Positions 47,663-59,530 of a DNA stretch of 64,000 bases are shown here, piece after piece. Within the stretch, counting starts at the first letter, position 1. Each line of letters starts with the position of its first letter. Both the position numbers and the translations under genes were made by a program. Under the pieces are notes generated by a model. The model did no database searches. It was not told the DNA's origin and was given only the letters and a program-made list of their open reading frames with translations. The stretch is from Ooceraea biroi. Taxonomy: Eukaryota; Arthropoda; Insecta; Hymenoptera; Formicidae. The stretch is from the NCBI RefSeq assembly GCF_003672135.1, contig NC_039514.1:9599787-9663786 (forward strand), given 5' to 3'.

Positions 47663-50600
47663 GTATGTCAGCAAATTCCCGTCCGTAACCGGAACGGAAA
47701 CGATGCGATGCCCCGTTCGCGAATCTTGACGAAGCACGCGACCACATTCACAAAAATCGCTGATCGACGCGATTCCTGCGGTTGCTCGGAGCATTTTGTA
47801 GCAATGTTTTTAAATAATTTATTTAATATGAATATCAATTCGACGAGTGGAGGGAATAATGTTTTATTTTTATCGGTGATCGGTTTCTTTGAGTCTGTTG
47901 GTTGTTAAAGATAATGCACGAGATGGCGACCTTTCCACGCGATGCCGCGCCACAAAGGTAGCTCTTCTCTTTGATCTCTTTAAAGTTATTAGCATCTTTA
48001 AGCTCTTCATTAATTTCGCTCCGTGATATTTCTCACAAAGAGTATTAGTCTCAAATGCGAGTAATCCTTTTAATCCTACGAAATACATTCCTTGTCTTGG
48101 CTCCTTTCGAGCAAAGAAATGCTTTTGAAAGAGTGAAAATTTAGCGGAAAATATAACGTGCGCGTATTTCATTTTATCATAAATCAGGATCGCGATTCGC
48201 ATCGAACTACATTCGAAGTTGTAGAGAAGAGTCGTGCTTAACGAAAGTTTCTCGCTTCGTAAAACCTCAAACCTTTAGAAATGGCGAAAGTAGACTATGA
48301 GCGTGCGACAGTCACTTTATCTTGAAGAAACTGCTTTAAACATCTATTGAACTCTCGCATTGCCATCATTAGTGTGATATTAATCATGAAGACTCGATTC
48401 TTCCAGACCCATAAGCGTCAGGTTCAAAGACAATCAGCAGTCTAGTCAATCGTCGAATTTGCCCAAGTTGCACGCGAAATCGAGCGAGGAAGTGGGACGG
48501 GAAAAGGGTCGCCGGTACAAGAACGTGACCATCGGGGACGGCATTTGTCAGAGCATTGATATCCGGAACAGCGTGTACTTCTTCTCGATACTGAAAGATT
48601 GCCGCGTGATCGAGGGCTTCCTACAAATTGTCCTGATCGAGAACAATATCGAGGCGGATTTCGAGAACGTCAGCTTTCCGGAACTGCGAGAGATCACCGG
48701 CTACCTGCTCCTGTACCGCGTGGACGGTCTGAAGAGCCTCAACAAACTTTTTCCGAATCTCGAGGTGATCCGGGGCGACATACTCCTCACGGACTACGCC
48801 TTCATGATTTACGAGATGAAGAACCTGCAAGAGGTGAGATTCGCTCTCTCGGCGAGTTTTCTTTTTCTTTTGTTCTCACTATTTATCCAGTTTTCTCAAT
48901 CTTTCTTGCTTTCTTTCGGGTTGGCGGTGCCGTCTGCTCGCTCTATCTCTTTCGACAATGGAATTATGGCGCTGCAATCCTAAATTCCTCTTCGGAATAA
49001 TCCGATTGTTGGATGGAAAAGACAGAGTGGCAAGATCCTAAAATAGAATTTTAATCGGGTCACATCCTGTTTTCGCGACAAATCGGTTAGCCGCGATGTA
49101 TTCTCCCCTTAGTTTCTAATTAAATAAAATCTTGAGCTTGTTAAACAGAATCGAAAGATCAGTCGATCGAAGCTTAACTTATGCGATTACGCATGGATTA
49201 CGGATGGATCACTTAAATTTAGCATTGATGCCAAGATGGCAAACGATATCGCAGACGCGCGGAGGAATTCTTGTTCGCGCGAGCGCGCGTATGACATTCG
49301 TCACGTACGATCCGTATCGCGATCGCGTTCGTTCCCACGCCGAATCAAGCACGGTCGTCTCGAAGGTGTATGGGCTCCAATCTGCCCATAGGACCACGGC
49401 TTAATGTCCCGGGTCAAGTGACGTTAATCAGCCAATCAAATTAACCGACTGTTCGACCTCTGACTCGTAATTCCGCGACGGCCTAATCCGCGGAATTGTT
49501 TTTGCAGATCGGCCTCAACAATCTGTCGAAGATCTCCCGGGGTGGCGTGCGCATCGAGAAGAATCCCGCTCTCTGCTTCACGAATACCTTGAATTGGAAC
49601 CTGATCGTGCCGGCGGGTGAGAATTTCATCAAGGATAACAGGAACGTGCAGAGCTGCCCGCATGTGAAAGGTGAGATGCTTCTAATTTTCATTATATAAT
49701 ACAACTGAGATACTATAGTTACATCTAGTTTTGATTTTGTGTATACACGATAGAAATTATGTAAAATGTGTCTCCGCGATGCGGGGCATCAAGGAGAGAA
49801 ACATACAAATTTTATATATAAAATATAAATTTGTTTAATTTAATTTTTTTTTCAATTTCTGTTTATAGGATGCTCCCAATGTCCTAGTGGTTACTGTTGG
49901 ACAGCCCAACACTGCCAGAAACTGGAGAGGTCGAATTGTCACCCGCAATGCCTCGGGGAATGTTACGGCCCGAGCGACAGCGATTGTTACGTGTGCAAGC
50001 ACTATCGGCATGAGGGGAAATGCGTGGAGAATTGTCCGCCCAATTTGTGAGTAATTTTGCGAGAGCAATTTCATGACAAAAAGAGGGAAGATAATTTTAT
50101 ATCAAATTTGCGCTACATGCATTTTTATTACGCGAATATCTCAAATGGAGCATAAAATGCGTGGACAATATAAAGCTAATAAGTATAGAATTGCTTAGCC
50201 TTAGTTTAATTAGCTTTTGCTACGTTTTCAATGTCTAGACGTCTGGGCGAATGTTCGTGACATAATCTTAGTGGCAGGGCGTTTGAAGTTTCAAATTAAA
50301 AACATAGTTATCTTCGTCCCAGTCAGTAGGAAGTGTCCTGTTCCGCTGAGGCGACGCTTTTTTTTCTGGTGGTTGCAGATACGCGTACCTCTCGAGACGA
50401 TGCATCAGCAAGGACGAGTGCCAGAAGATGAACCGTATCAGAAGAGTTTCCAAACTGGAGGACATGCAGATCTGGCGACCGTTCAACGGCTCTTGCGTCA
50501 CTCAGTGCCCTGACGGCTTCGAGGATGACATTGACGAGAAAAACGTACAGCAGTCCTTTCTCCTGCTCCTCTTTTCGCGTCTGATAGTCACGCGTTTCGA

Positions 50601-53600
50601 CCTTTCAAGTGATTTCTTCTTTATTCTCCTTACAGGCAACAACCTGCCGAGTTTGTAGAGGACGGTGTCGCAAGATTGGCAACGGCGCGATCATACGTCA
50701 CATTTCGGACGCCCAGAGCTTTCGCGGCATCACGGTGGTGAAGGGAGCCCTGGAGTTCCAGATCAGGAACGGGAATCCAAACATCATGAACGAGCTGGCG
50801 GACGCGTTCGGTCAAATCGAGGAGATCACTGAATACTTGAAGATCACGCACTCATTCCCGATCACGTCGTTGAGTTTCTTCAAAAAACTCAAAGTGATCA
50901 AGGGCGATTCTCTGGACATTAATAACGCGAGTCTAGTGGTGCTGGACAATCCGAATCTCTCGTCTCTGTTCCCACCATCGCAGAAGATCACGATGGAGAA
51001 CGGTCGATTGTTCTTCCACTATAATCCCAAGCTCTGTCTCTCCAAGATCGAGCAATTCGGCCAGATGGTGAACATTACGAATTTTACTGATCTCGAGGTA
51101 CAGCCGGAATCGAACGGCGATAAAGTCGCCTGCAACATCGTCAACATCAATATTACGGTAAAGAAACGTGGCGCGGATCACGTGGACCTGATTTGGGACA
51201 GCTACAAGCCGCCAGAGGGCCAGCAGCTGCTTAACTACCTGCTAAGCTACATCGAGACCGATAACGAGAACATAACGTATGAGGCGAACGCGTGTGGCAA
51301 CAACACCTGGCAGATCGTCGATGTCGATATACCAATTTGGAATCTGACCGTTACCAAGCACATTGCCAATCTGAAGCCGTACACCAAGTATGCCGCGTAC
51401 GTGAAGACGTTTACGGCGAGGAACAAGAAGTCATTTACGAGCCCAGTGGGCCAGTCGGAGATCATCTTCTTCTGGACGAAGAGCGCGGTACCGTCGATGC
51501 CGACAAACGTGACGTCAGTCGCGATAAGCGACAGCGAGATCCTGCTCAAGTGGAATTCGCCGGAGTACCCGAATGGCCCCATCGGCTACTACTTGATCAC
51601 CAACACATTACGACTGGACGACGAGGACCTGGTTGCCTCTCGGGATTACTGCGCGGAGCCGCTGATCAACGAAGTTGAAAAGGAGGAAACGCACGAGGTA
51701 ACTATCAAGACGCCGTTGATCTCGATTCCCGGTACCTGTTGTACCAAAGACGCGGCAGCGAAGCTCGCGATCTCCAAGCAGTTTGGGATATTCTGCCACG
51801 AGAACATGACGATCAGCTACGAGTCACCTGGCTGGAGGGACTACTGCGTCTTCAACAGTTACAACTCACCGGAGAAGTTCTACGACCTGGCGAACAACCT
51901 GTCGTCTACGTCGACGTATGAACATCAGCACGAGACGTCAAGCGTCACGATCAATCGGCCGTCGGAGTACACTGTGATGTTTAATGTGAGCGCGCGGAAC
52001 AATTCGTACATCCTGCGGAAGCTGCATCACTACTCCCTATACACGATCACGATCGCCGCGTGTGGCATGAAAGTGGACGACGACACGGCCATGTGCTCGT
52101 CGATCCAATATGCGAACGCGCGAACGAAGAGACAGCCACACGCGGATGACATTCACGGCGTCAGAGTCCATGTGACGAACGAAACGATAGTCGAGGTGGT
52201 CTGGGAGCCGGTGAAGAACCCGAACGCGTTTACCGTCTCGTACACGATTGAGTACACGAATCTAGACGTGAAAGACGCGAAAAAGAGCACCGAATGCATA
52301 CCGTATCGCGGCAGGCGGCAGCACAGCCACTACATCAGGAACCTCAGTCCGGGCCGGTACAGCCTGAGAATGCGTTCGACGTCGTTGGCAGGCGACGGCG
52401 CCTTCAGCGACACGATTCACTTCTCCGTCGGTTTGTCGAACACCAAGTGGATAATACCGGTGTCAACAATTCTAATGATATTGCTCGTCGGTGCTATTAT
52501 AGCGTGTCTCTTGTTGAAGAATCAGCAGCGTAAGAAGACGCAAGAGCGACTGTTCGCCAGTGTGAATCCAGATTACATCGAAACCAAGTACGTAGTCGAT
52601 AGCTGGGAAGTGCCGCGAGAAAAGGTGGAGGTCCTGTGTGAACTCGGTATGGGTAACTTCGGCATGGTGTATCGGGGACGGTTGAACGGTGACGTGTATG
52701 TGGCCATCAAGACCATCGCCGCCGATTGCAGTCAGCGTGAGATTAATGAGTTCTTGAATGAGGCGTCGGTGATGAAGAACTTCTCGACGTTTCACATTGT
52801 CAAGCTGATGGGCGTGGTGTCGATCGGCAATCCGCCGTATGTCGTCATGGAGTTGATGGAGAACGGTGACCTCAAGACGTATCTGCGAAGCATACGCGAC
52901 ACCCAGATGGTGCCGAACGCGTCGCGGATAATGCGGATGGCGGCAGAGATCGCGGACGGCATGGCGTATCTCGAGTCGAAGAAGTTCGTACATCGGGATC
53001 TGGCCGCGCGCAACTGCATGGTGTCCAGAGATCTCGTATGCAAGATCGGCGACTTCGGTATGGCGCGCGACATCTACGAGACTGACTATTACAAGATCGG
53101 CAAGAAGGGATTGCTGCCAATACGCTGGATGGCGCCTGAGAATCTCTCGGACGGCGTGTTCACGTCCGACTCGGACGTGTGGTCGTTCGGCGTGGTGCTA
53201 TTCGAGATCCTCACCCTCGCCGAGATACCATATCAGGGACTCTCGAACGAAGAGGTGTTAAACCACGTACTGCACAAAGGAGTACTCAACGCGCCGCGCA
53301 ACTGCCCCGAGACTGTACAGAAGATCATGGAGAAGTGTTTCAAGTGGCGACCGAGTGATCGTCCCACATTCATGGAGATCGTCGCCGAGCTGGAGCCGTT
53401 CCTGGGCCAGGATTTCTGCGAGAACTCGTTCTACCACTCGGACGAGGGTACTGAGATACGCAACCTGGGCATCAAAAAAGTCTACCATCACGCAGCGCCA
53501 ATACGTTTCCACTGGGGCAACGAGACTGCTCGATGGGTCAAAGACTTTGAAGATAACGTCACGCTGCTCGATCAGATGAAGGCGAGCACCAGCCGCGGCA

Positions 53601-53671
53601 GGATCTTTAAGAATGGCTTTCAGCATGTTGGCAACGTGAGTAACTTCGAGGACGTGCCGCTCGATCGATGA
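47355..53671 (+). CDS. InR: Insulin/insulin-like growth factor receptor tyrosine kinase
   Basis: Six exons join in frame (47355-47662, 48407-48833, 49508-49670, 49869-50046, 50379-50544, 50636-53671), all introns GT-AG, giving 1,425 residues. Order: signal peptide (1-23), acidic linker, L1 (about 143-298), furin-like cysteine-rich domain (about 301-430), L2 (about 430-575), FnIII-1 (from 581), FnIII-2 (from 700, with the insert domain), FnIII-3 (914-1015), transmembrane helix (1019-1041), kinase (about 1080-1337). Kinase residues seen: GMGNFG loop from 1085, K1106, E1123, HRDLAARN with D1202, DFG from D1220, and the three activation-loop tyrosines 1228, 1232 and 1233 (YETDYY). NPDY (1058-1061) is the IRS/Shc docking motif. 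It binds insulin-like peptides at the plasma membrane and signals to PI3K/Akt/FOXO. Insects often have two paralogues; the short tail suggests the InR-2 type, which is inference. Confidence 0.94.
48407..48833 (+). CDS. InR: InR coding exon 2: most of the L1 ligand-binding domain
   Basis: After GATTCTTCCAG it encodes residues 103-245. The L1 domain begins near NVTIGDGICQSIDIRN (142-157). The leucine-rich beta-helix pattern follows, with FPELREITGYLLLYRV and FPNLEVIRGD. It ends in phase 0 at CAAGAG|GTGAGA. Confidence 0.93.
49508..49670 (+). CDS. InR: InR coding exon 3: end of L1
   Basis: After TTGTTTTTGCAG it encodes residues 246-299 and the first base of codon 300. It includes GLNNLSKISRGGVRIEKNP and a cysteine pair closing L1. 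The donor is AAAG|GTGAGA. Confidence 0.93.
49869..50046 (+). CDS. InR: InR coding exon 4: first half of the cysteine-rich domain
   Basis: After TTCTGTTTATAG it encodes residues 300-358 with 11 cysteines in furin-like spacing (CSQCPSGYCW, CHPQCLGECYG, CYVCKHY). It ends in phase 2 at AATTT|GTGAGT. Confidence 0.93.
50379..50544 (+). CDS. InR: InR coding exon 5: second part of the cysteine-rich domain
   Basis: After GGTGGTTGCAG it encodes residues 359-414, including RRCISKDECQKM and GSCVTQCPDGFED. It ends in phase 0 at AAAAAC|GTACAG, a non-consensus but usable donor. The following intron is only 91 bp, and its retention would shift the frame to a stop near 50656. Confidence 0.88.
50636..53671 (+). 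CDS. InR: InR coding exon 6: L2, FnIII domains, transmembrane, kinase, tail
   Basis: After TTCTCCTTACAG a single 3,036 bp exon encodes residues 415-1425 and TGA. It begins with the last cysteines of the furin-like domain (TCRVCRGRCRK), then L2, FnIII-1, FnIII-2 with the insert domain (CC at 782-783), FnIII-3, the transmembrane segment WIIPVSTILMILLVGAIIAC and the kinase. RTKR (910-913) and RGRR (972-975) are the furin-like basic sites visible. The tail of about 88 residues ends FEDVPLDR and has no YxxM; the only YxxM in the cytoplasmic part is YVVM inside the kinase fold. Confidence 0.95.
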   Translation, partial: ATTCRVCRGRCRKIGNGAIIRHISDAQSFRGITVVKGALEFQIRNGNPNIMNELADAFGQIEEITEYLKITHSFPITSLSFFKKLKVIKGDSLDINNASLVVLDNPNLSSLFPPSQKITMENGRLFFHYNPKLCLSKIEQFGQMVNITNFTDLEVQPESNGDKVACNIVNINITVKKRGADHVDLIWDSYKPPEGQQLLNYLLSYIETDNENITYEANACGNNTWQIVDVDIPIWNLTVTKHIANLKPYTKYAAYVKTFTARNKKSFTSPVGQSEIIFFWTKSAVPSMPTNVTSVAISDSEILLKWNSPEYPNGPIGYYLITNTLRLDDEDLVASRDYCAEPLINEVEKEETHEVTIKTPLISIPGTCCTKDAAAKLAISKQFGIFCHENMTISYESPGWRDYCVFNSYNSPEKFYDLANNLSSTSTYEHQHETSSVTINRPSEYTVMFNVSARNNSYILRKLHHYSLYTITIAACGMKVDDDTAMCSSIQYANARTKRQPHADDIHGVRVHVTNETIVEVVWEPVKNPNAFTVSYTIEYTNLDVKDAKKSTECIPYRGRRQHSHYIRNLSPGRYSLRMRSTSLAGDGAFSDTIHFSVGLSNTKWIIPVSTILMILLVGAIIACLLLKNQQRKKTQERLFASVNPDYIETKYVVDSWEVPREKVEVLCELGMGNFGMVYRGRLNGDVYVAIKTIAADCSQREINEFLNEASVMKNFSTFHIVKLMGVVSIGNPPYVVMELMENGDLKTYLRSIRDTQMVPNASRIMRMAAEIADGMAYLESKKFVHRDLAARNCMVSRDLVCKIGDFGMARDIYETDYYKIGKKGLLPIRWMAPENLSDGVFTSDSDVWSFGVVLFEILTLAEIPYQGLSNEEVLNHVLHKGVLNAPRNCPETVQKIMEKCFKWRPSDRPTFMEIVAELEPFLGQDFCENSFYHSDEGTEIRNLGIKKVYHHAAPIRFHWGNETARWVKDFEDNVTLLDQMKASTSRGRIFKNGFQHVGNVSNFEDVPLDR

Positions 53672-56600
53672 GACCCAGCCGGTCACTCGCGGCAAGCGAA
53701 AACCCTCGAAGCCCCCCCGGTCGCGAAATCTGGTGCGGGGAAGGACTTGTAGATAGTAACGTGTACAAACAATACTCAGGTCCAATACGCGAGTGTTGGT
53801 CCGACGAGATTATTGGACGGAAAGTACGTGAGAGATGTTACCAAGTCGCCGGCTCACTAGCTCGCTCGTTTGTTCGCCGGCATAGCGATGAGTATCTTTT
53901 CTTTGTTTTTCTTTTCGTGTTCTGCTCTCGTTGCGGACCACACGTAATCAGATCTTGACGGTGGACAGCGATGCGGGAAACCGTCGCATTGGCTCGCGAC
54001 GATGCTGTTGCGAGTCGGCGCGTCGGGAAGGATAGTGGTGTTCGCAGTAGAAAGCCGAGTAGTTGAACAATTATAGATAAGTAGCCACATAGCGTTTCTG
54101 TCCCCCCGTTGAGCGGAAGCCGCAGCTACTTGCATCCGGGCGTGTTTCGCTTTTCGGAGCACGTCGCGCGGCTTCTCTCCTATGAAAGAGCTCTTCGTTC
54201 CTTTCGGGATTATTCCTTTTGTTCTTCGTGCGAGTCTTGAAGCAGCCATTTCCGAACGTCATTCGTGTTACTTTACAATAACTGAAGAATTTCACTATTT
54301 CTGGATTATTATAAAATCGCATTCTTTTGGTCTTTTAATATATAGATAGAACGCAAGCAAGAACAATAAGTTTAGAATTGTTTCTCGTTAAAAAAATAAT
54401 TCTGAAAAACAAGGAGAGAAACTCGCGTTAGATCGCGGCACGAACATGCATATTAATTGGTCCACCCTTTCAGCGAGCGTGTAATAGACTCCGTGTCTTA
54501 CTTCATTTCTTATCTCGGTCGCTCGAGGAATGCTGTTTCAGGATTGCTAAACTCGGGGCGGAGAGCCGGAGAGGAGAACGATTTCTAGAAACCAGAGTTC
54601 CTTGTCGCAAACACACGTATCCGCAACACAAAGCGCCGCAGTGTAATCTCAAGGTTGTAAATAGTTACTGTTTTAATCGCGGCTTCACGTAACGGTAGCT
54701 TACGGAGAACCGGATATAATACGCGCGCGCGTAAGCCCCATAACAAGTAATAACTTATTGAGAGAGTTTTAAAAGACAGCAACTTCATCCTCGCATACGT
54801 ATGTAAATAGAAGTCACAGGTTTCTTCTTTGAAGTAAGTACCTCTATAGATAATCATCATCTCGCAATAAGTCCATATACAATTCAAGATGCACATCTTC
54901 ACGATGAACGCGTAGCATGTATAAGAAGAACAAGGCAAATGTGAATCTTTGAAGAGCTCACAAAGGACGCCGTAAAGACGCCGAGCGTTTGCGTTCAGGA
55001 TTTCTGAACGAAACTGCGTAGACTTTTCCTGAGAACGTTGAGAATTGAGTGAGTCGCGAACAATCAGTAGATAGGTAATAACGAGACAAACTTAGGTGAT
55101 AGACCAGATGCAATACGTTGAAAATCGCTGGAACGGATCTCGTCAGACGTCGAGGTTTTATTCTGTGAAGAGTTTTGCAGAAACGGCGTGTCTTGTAACG
55201 TCAAAGCAAGCCATTTCTCAGTATTGTCGTTTTATTTTTTTTTCTTCAATGTTTACATTTCTTTGAATGGCTTTTGAAATATTGCATTTAATTTTAATAT
55301 TGATGGAACAATATTAACGCAATCCCCTTATACATAATGCAGTCGGGAAAATTGCGCTGTTATTTAAATTTTAAAGCAAGCTATTTCTTTATTTAAAAAG
55401 TTTGCTTTTTGTTCCGTATTGGCGCAAACGTTGCAAACGACCTCGAAGAGCTTTCAAGATTCGTTCCGCTCCTGTAGAATCTTTCCAAACCTCTTGGAGA
55501 GGGTTTCACAGAGATCACGGTGTCTCACATGTACAGAAATAGTAGATGAAAAGAGATGTTTACGACAAAAGAAAGTATAACACCGAATTTTTTAATTGTA
55601 TTCGCGTTATCGGATAATTTGTACAGTATAAAAGTTATCGCACGTGTATATACTCCGTTGTCCCGGCAAGGGAGCAGCAAACCTTCCGATATTTAATAAC
55701 AAGTGTACATACGCGATGAAAAAAAAAAAGAGAGAGAGAGCGTATCGGAACGCGTCGCACAATTAGAAAAATAGGAAATACGCGATGTTTCAAAACACGT
55801 CGGTCGAGTAGGAAACGGGGGAAGAGAAGATTGCGCGTCGCGCGAACACCGATCGACGAGAAAAAAAAAGATAATGAAGAAAAATGCTGATGTAAACTAT
55901 GCAGCGAATCAATTCGAGATATATTTTAATACGGTAAAAATTGGAAAAATTCGTCGATCGCTCCGCGACGTGTTCCAACTCGAGAAGGGGGCCTGGCTGA
56001 TGCGATTGATCCCGCCGATGGCGTTTCTCTCAAGCAATCCAGCCTTGATTTATGGGATGGAAACAACCGACGCCACGGGACTCGAGGAAGCTCGGAAGTT
56101 ACGGGGACGCGAGCGGAATCGCTTCCGGGTCTGGTACGCGAAATAGGCTTCCGGGCTATCACGCGTCGCCCCCGTCTCGGCATCCCCCTCGGTGAGAGCG
56201 CGGTAATTAGTAATAACGACCGACGTAATTGCGACGCATTCCGCAACGGGGACAACTGGAATCGCTCCCCCGTGTAATAATACCGGATTACGGTTTTCGC
56301 GTCCCGGTACCGCTTTGTCGTGCCCAGCATGGGGCGCAGCAACGCGTCAGCTGAATCTCTTTTGTCCAGCGCGACAATCAGCACGATTCGTACGCGGCTC
56401 TCATAGGAGGATTGGTATATTACAACCGCGCGTATACTGATAGAGTCCGATTTTTATCTCCGAAAAGCGTCGTGCCCTCGCTCGCGGCTGACTCTTTCGC
56501 CGTATCAAAGACACGTGCGACGAGCATTTTTATAGTAGCAGAAATATCTCAGATTAGTAGCTGCATAAGACTCGCGTGCCCTCCTCGCAAACTTTGACGT

Positions 56601-57875
56601 ATTCACATAAGAGTAAGATTGCGATAAGTTTATAAGTAGGAACAAGTATCTCCAACAGCGCAACGCTTACAGCTCTCGCTGTAAATATCAAAGATATATC
56701 CGCGCAGAGTCGTACTTGAAGAGTGACGACTTGGCGCGCGACGAACTTGTAGAATTATCGAATTTTGCATTATTAGAATATCTCGTCCATGAGGAATTAA
56801 ACGGAAGGGAATATTCAATGAACGCGTTTCGTGATATACGCGATCAAATGTCGCTGTCGCGAAGCGAGCTTTGCAGCGCGCGTATCACATTTATTTCTGC
56901 ATATTTCGAGAAACCGCTGACCTGCTGGATTTCCGACATCGCCGCAAGTACGAACGTTACGCGATATTAAAGTCTCGTCCGTTTCAACAGAGGCCCTGTC
57001 ACACGAGACAGAATTCGCGATAGCCTGCGCGCGAAACTCGATTAAATGACAAGTTAAATTGACAGTCGTGGAAAATCACGCGTCGTGCTCGTGCTTTTAC
57101 CTCGCTGAATCCGGGACGCTCGAGCTGCTAAATAAAAATCACTATTTAAATAATGCGCTCGACAGTCTGTATTTATACACCGAGCACCGAACAAACGTTA
57201 CACACCACACGTTCGCGTGTATCTTCGATCGTCGCGTTTGCGACGATCGCCAGCGTTCACCATAGCAATACTATTAGCATCCTCGCTACTATATTTTACC
57301 GTAACTGCTCAGTATAATATTTAAACGCTCGCGCAGTACCGCGTGGCCGAAACAAACGTCCTCGACGAGGAACAGACACGTTTCGGAAGCCTAGCATCGG
57401 AATTTCGGTGTTTTCTGTACTCGGCGACAACGTTCGCACCGGAACCTCCGGTTCGCCGAGAAGACACCGCTCGCTCGATAATTACGGTGTAATTACGGCA
57501 TATTGATACTCCGTGAACCTTGAATAATCACAAGCAATCGATGCATCGCCTGATGGACTATGATATTTTGCGTAATGCTATCTACTAATTAAGGCTCTCG
57601 AAGAGAATATTGTTAGCGCAATACAGAGTATCACACCCGATCGCCCTCATTGTTTTCGCATAATGGTACGAATAGCGTTTCTCGACTTCGGGGAAATTAC
57701 TTGTGCCACGTGTAACGTAGAATTGTCCCGATTAATTGAGTCGACGATCTTGATGACGATGCCGATGTTGCGCCCCCGATGCGATCGCAACGTCACGGTC
57801 CCCGCCGCAGCGTCGCCACGAAAGTAATATATGACACGTATATATTTAAGTACACATACTTATTTCTACTAGAGA

Positions 57876-57896
57876 TTATATATATATATATATATA
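57876..57896. repeat. (TA)10 microsatellite
   Basis: It is an uninterrupted TA run, followed by further AT-rich sequence. Confidence 0.92.
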
Positions 57897-59515
57897 CATT
57901 TATATAAATAGGTATATATTTTGTTATATTGTACGCTTAGGCGCTTGCACATCGCGCTCGCAATTGAGACGGTGGAACGCGATATCGACCGTTCTCCATC
58001 CTCCTGCGAACTGCTCCCGCCATGAAGGAGAAGAAGGCTCACCATAAATAATCATCAGGGTCTTAGAAGTAGTTCATATCGCTGCATCTCTCCGTGTTCC
58101 TGTCTCTCCTTTCCGTGAGAGAAGCAAGCAAACAAGCACCTGCCGCGCTTCCGCGATGCATCACGAGCCACAGTAACAAGTGCCGTACACACGGAGTTTC
58201 GTTCCTCGCCTCGCTCTTCGCTTCACTCTTCGTCTCTTTCTCATCCGTAAAGTATTCCGCGCCCCATTCGTTTGTCCTCCTTCGTTATTACTTCGAGCGT
58301 GTCTCGAGTCGTAAGAACGGGAATATCGAACTTGGAGGAAGACACGCCGCGACTTCGGATTCTCTTTCCTGACCGAAAAAGAGTTTCTTCGGAATCGGGT
58401 ATCGGAAAGGTGGTGACGTTATCGTCGTCCTTACGGTATCGGTATCTCTCGGCTTGACCGGTATCGCTCGACTTTACTCACACCCGTTAAGTGCAGATGT
58501 ATTTTTTATTCACGCTCTTTATGCTTGACGAAGCCGCTTCGTTCATCGCCGAGTCGCGCTGGCAAAGTCGCCACTCATGAAAAACGGAGATCCTTTAACG
58601 GGAGGAGGCGACCGAGCGAGGAATCGGAGAACGTCGGTCGCGATAATGAATCATCGTCGTGCGATTTAAGGATTCGCGTCGAGTCAGCGTCTCCGATCGC
58701 GTCTCGCTTTCTGCGACCGTTACATTTGTTCCTTGAAGGATACAGGCGAGTCGCGCACCTAGTCAATCTCGTAAAACACGATTAATCACGTCCCGCATAC
58801 GTCACCATACTGGAATATTGAGATTTTTTAGGGGAGCTGGGTCTTTCGCGATCACCGGATACGAACGATTTAAAATTTCTCGCAGTTTATCCTCCACTCG
58901 GCAAAATCGCGGTTAAAATTCTAATGTTTTTTTCACGTGCAATGAGAGTAATTCCCTGTCGCCGTTAGCTCGGAACAACTCGCTTGGACACGCGCGTTTT
59001 TCCCGCTTCGCGCTCCGTTTCACCGGAATGGCGTGAATAAAATTATTCTATTCGATCGGCTAGTCGATGTGCCTAGTAATAAAAGGAGGATATTTATTCG
59101 AACGCGGACTCCATCTCTCTCGATCGGCGAAGCCGAATTTTGCAAAGAGCACAATCGCAATCCAAGCAATCGCGGGTCGCAATCGAATCGCCGCCTCACG
59201 CGAAGGAGTTCTCACGCGACGAAATACATAGTGTGCTTCTGATATCTGGACCTCTCAGTTGCGATCATGATCCAATGCAATTCCACTCGGAAACCGCTCG
59301 TTCGTGAAACACGATGGAACGCAGAAGGCATGCATCGCGTTCTTCGGCCCGTTGCAAACCTCGTTTCTTGTACATTGAACTTGTTCCTCGCGAAAAGTCG
59401 GTGATACCGTTGCGGCTGATGTTTTCTACATTGTACAGAATTAGAAAAGGGTTCGGATGTGTATCCGAGCTCCTCGCACTAGCGCGTGTATATACGAACG
59501 TACATCAATGTACTC

Positions 59516-59530
59516 TGTACATATAATAAA
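59516..59530 (+). terminator. Candidate poly(A) signal with adjacent Pumilio-type motif
   Basis: TGTACATA (59516-59523) matches the Pumilio site UGUANAUA, and AATAAA (59525-59530) follows at once. It could be a distal 3' end of the receptor transcript 5.9 kb after the stop codon. There is no direct evidence of transcription. Confidence 0.25.

Noticed and set aside
47310..47747. 145-codon minus-strand open frame opposite receptor exon 1
   Set aside because: Antisense shadow of the GC-rich signal-peptide exon; it extends into the intron with no independent evidence.
52472..52993. 173-codon minus-strand open frame opposite the transmembrane and kinase region
   Set aside because: Antisense shadow of a real coding exon with biased codon use.
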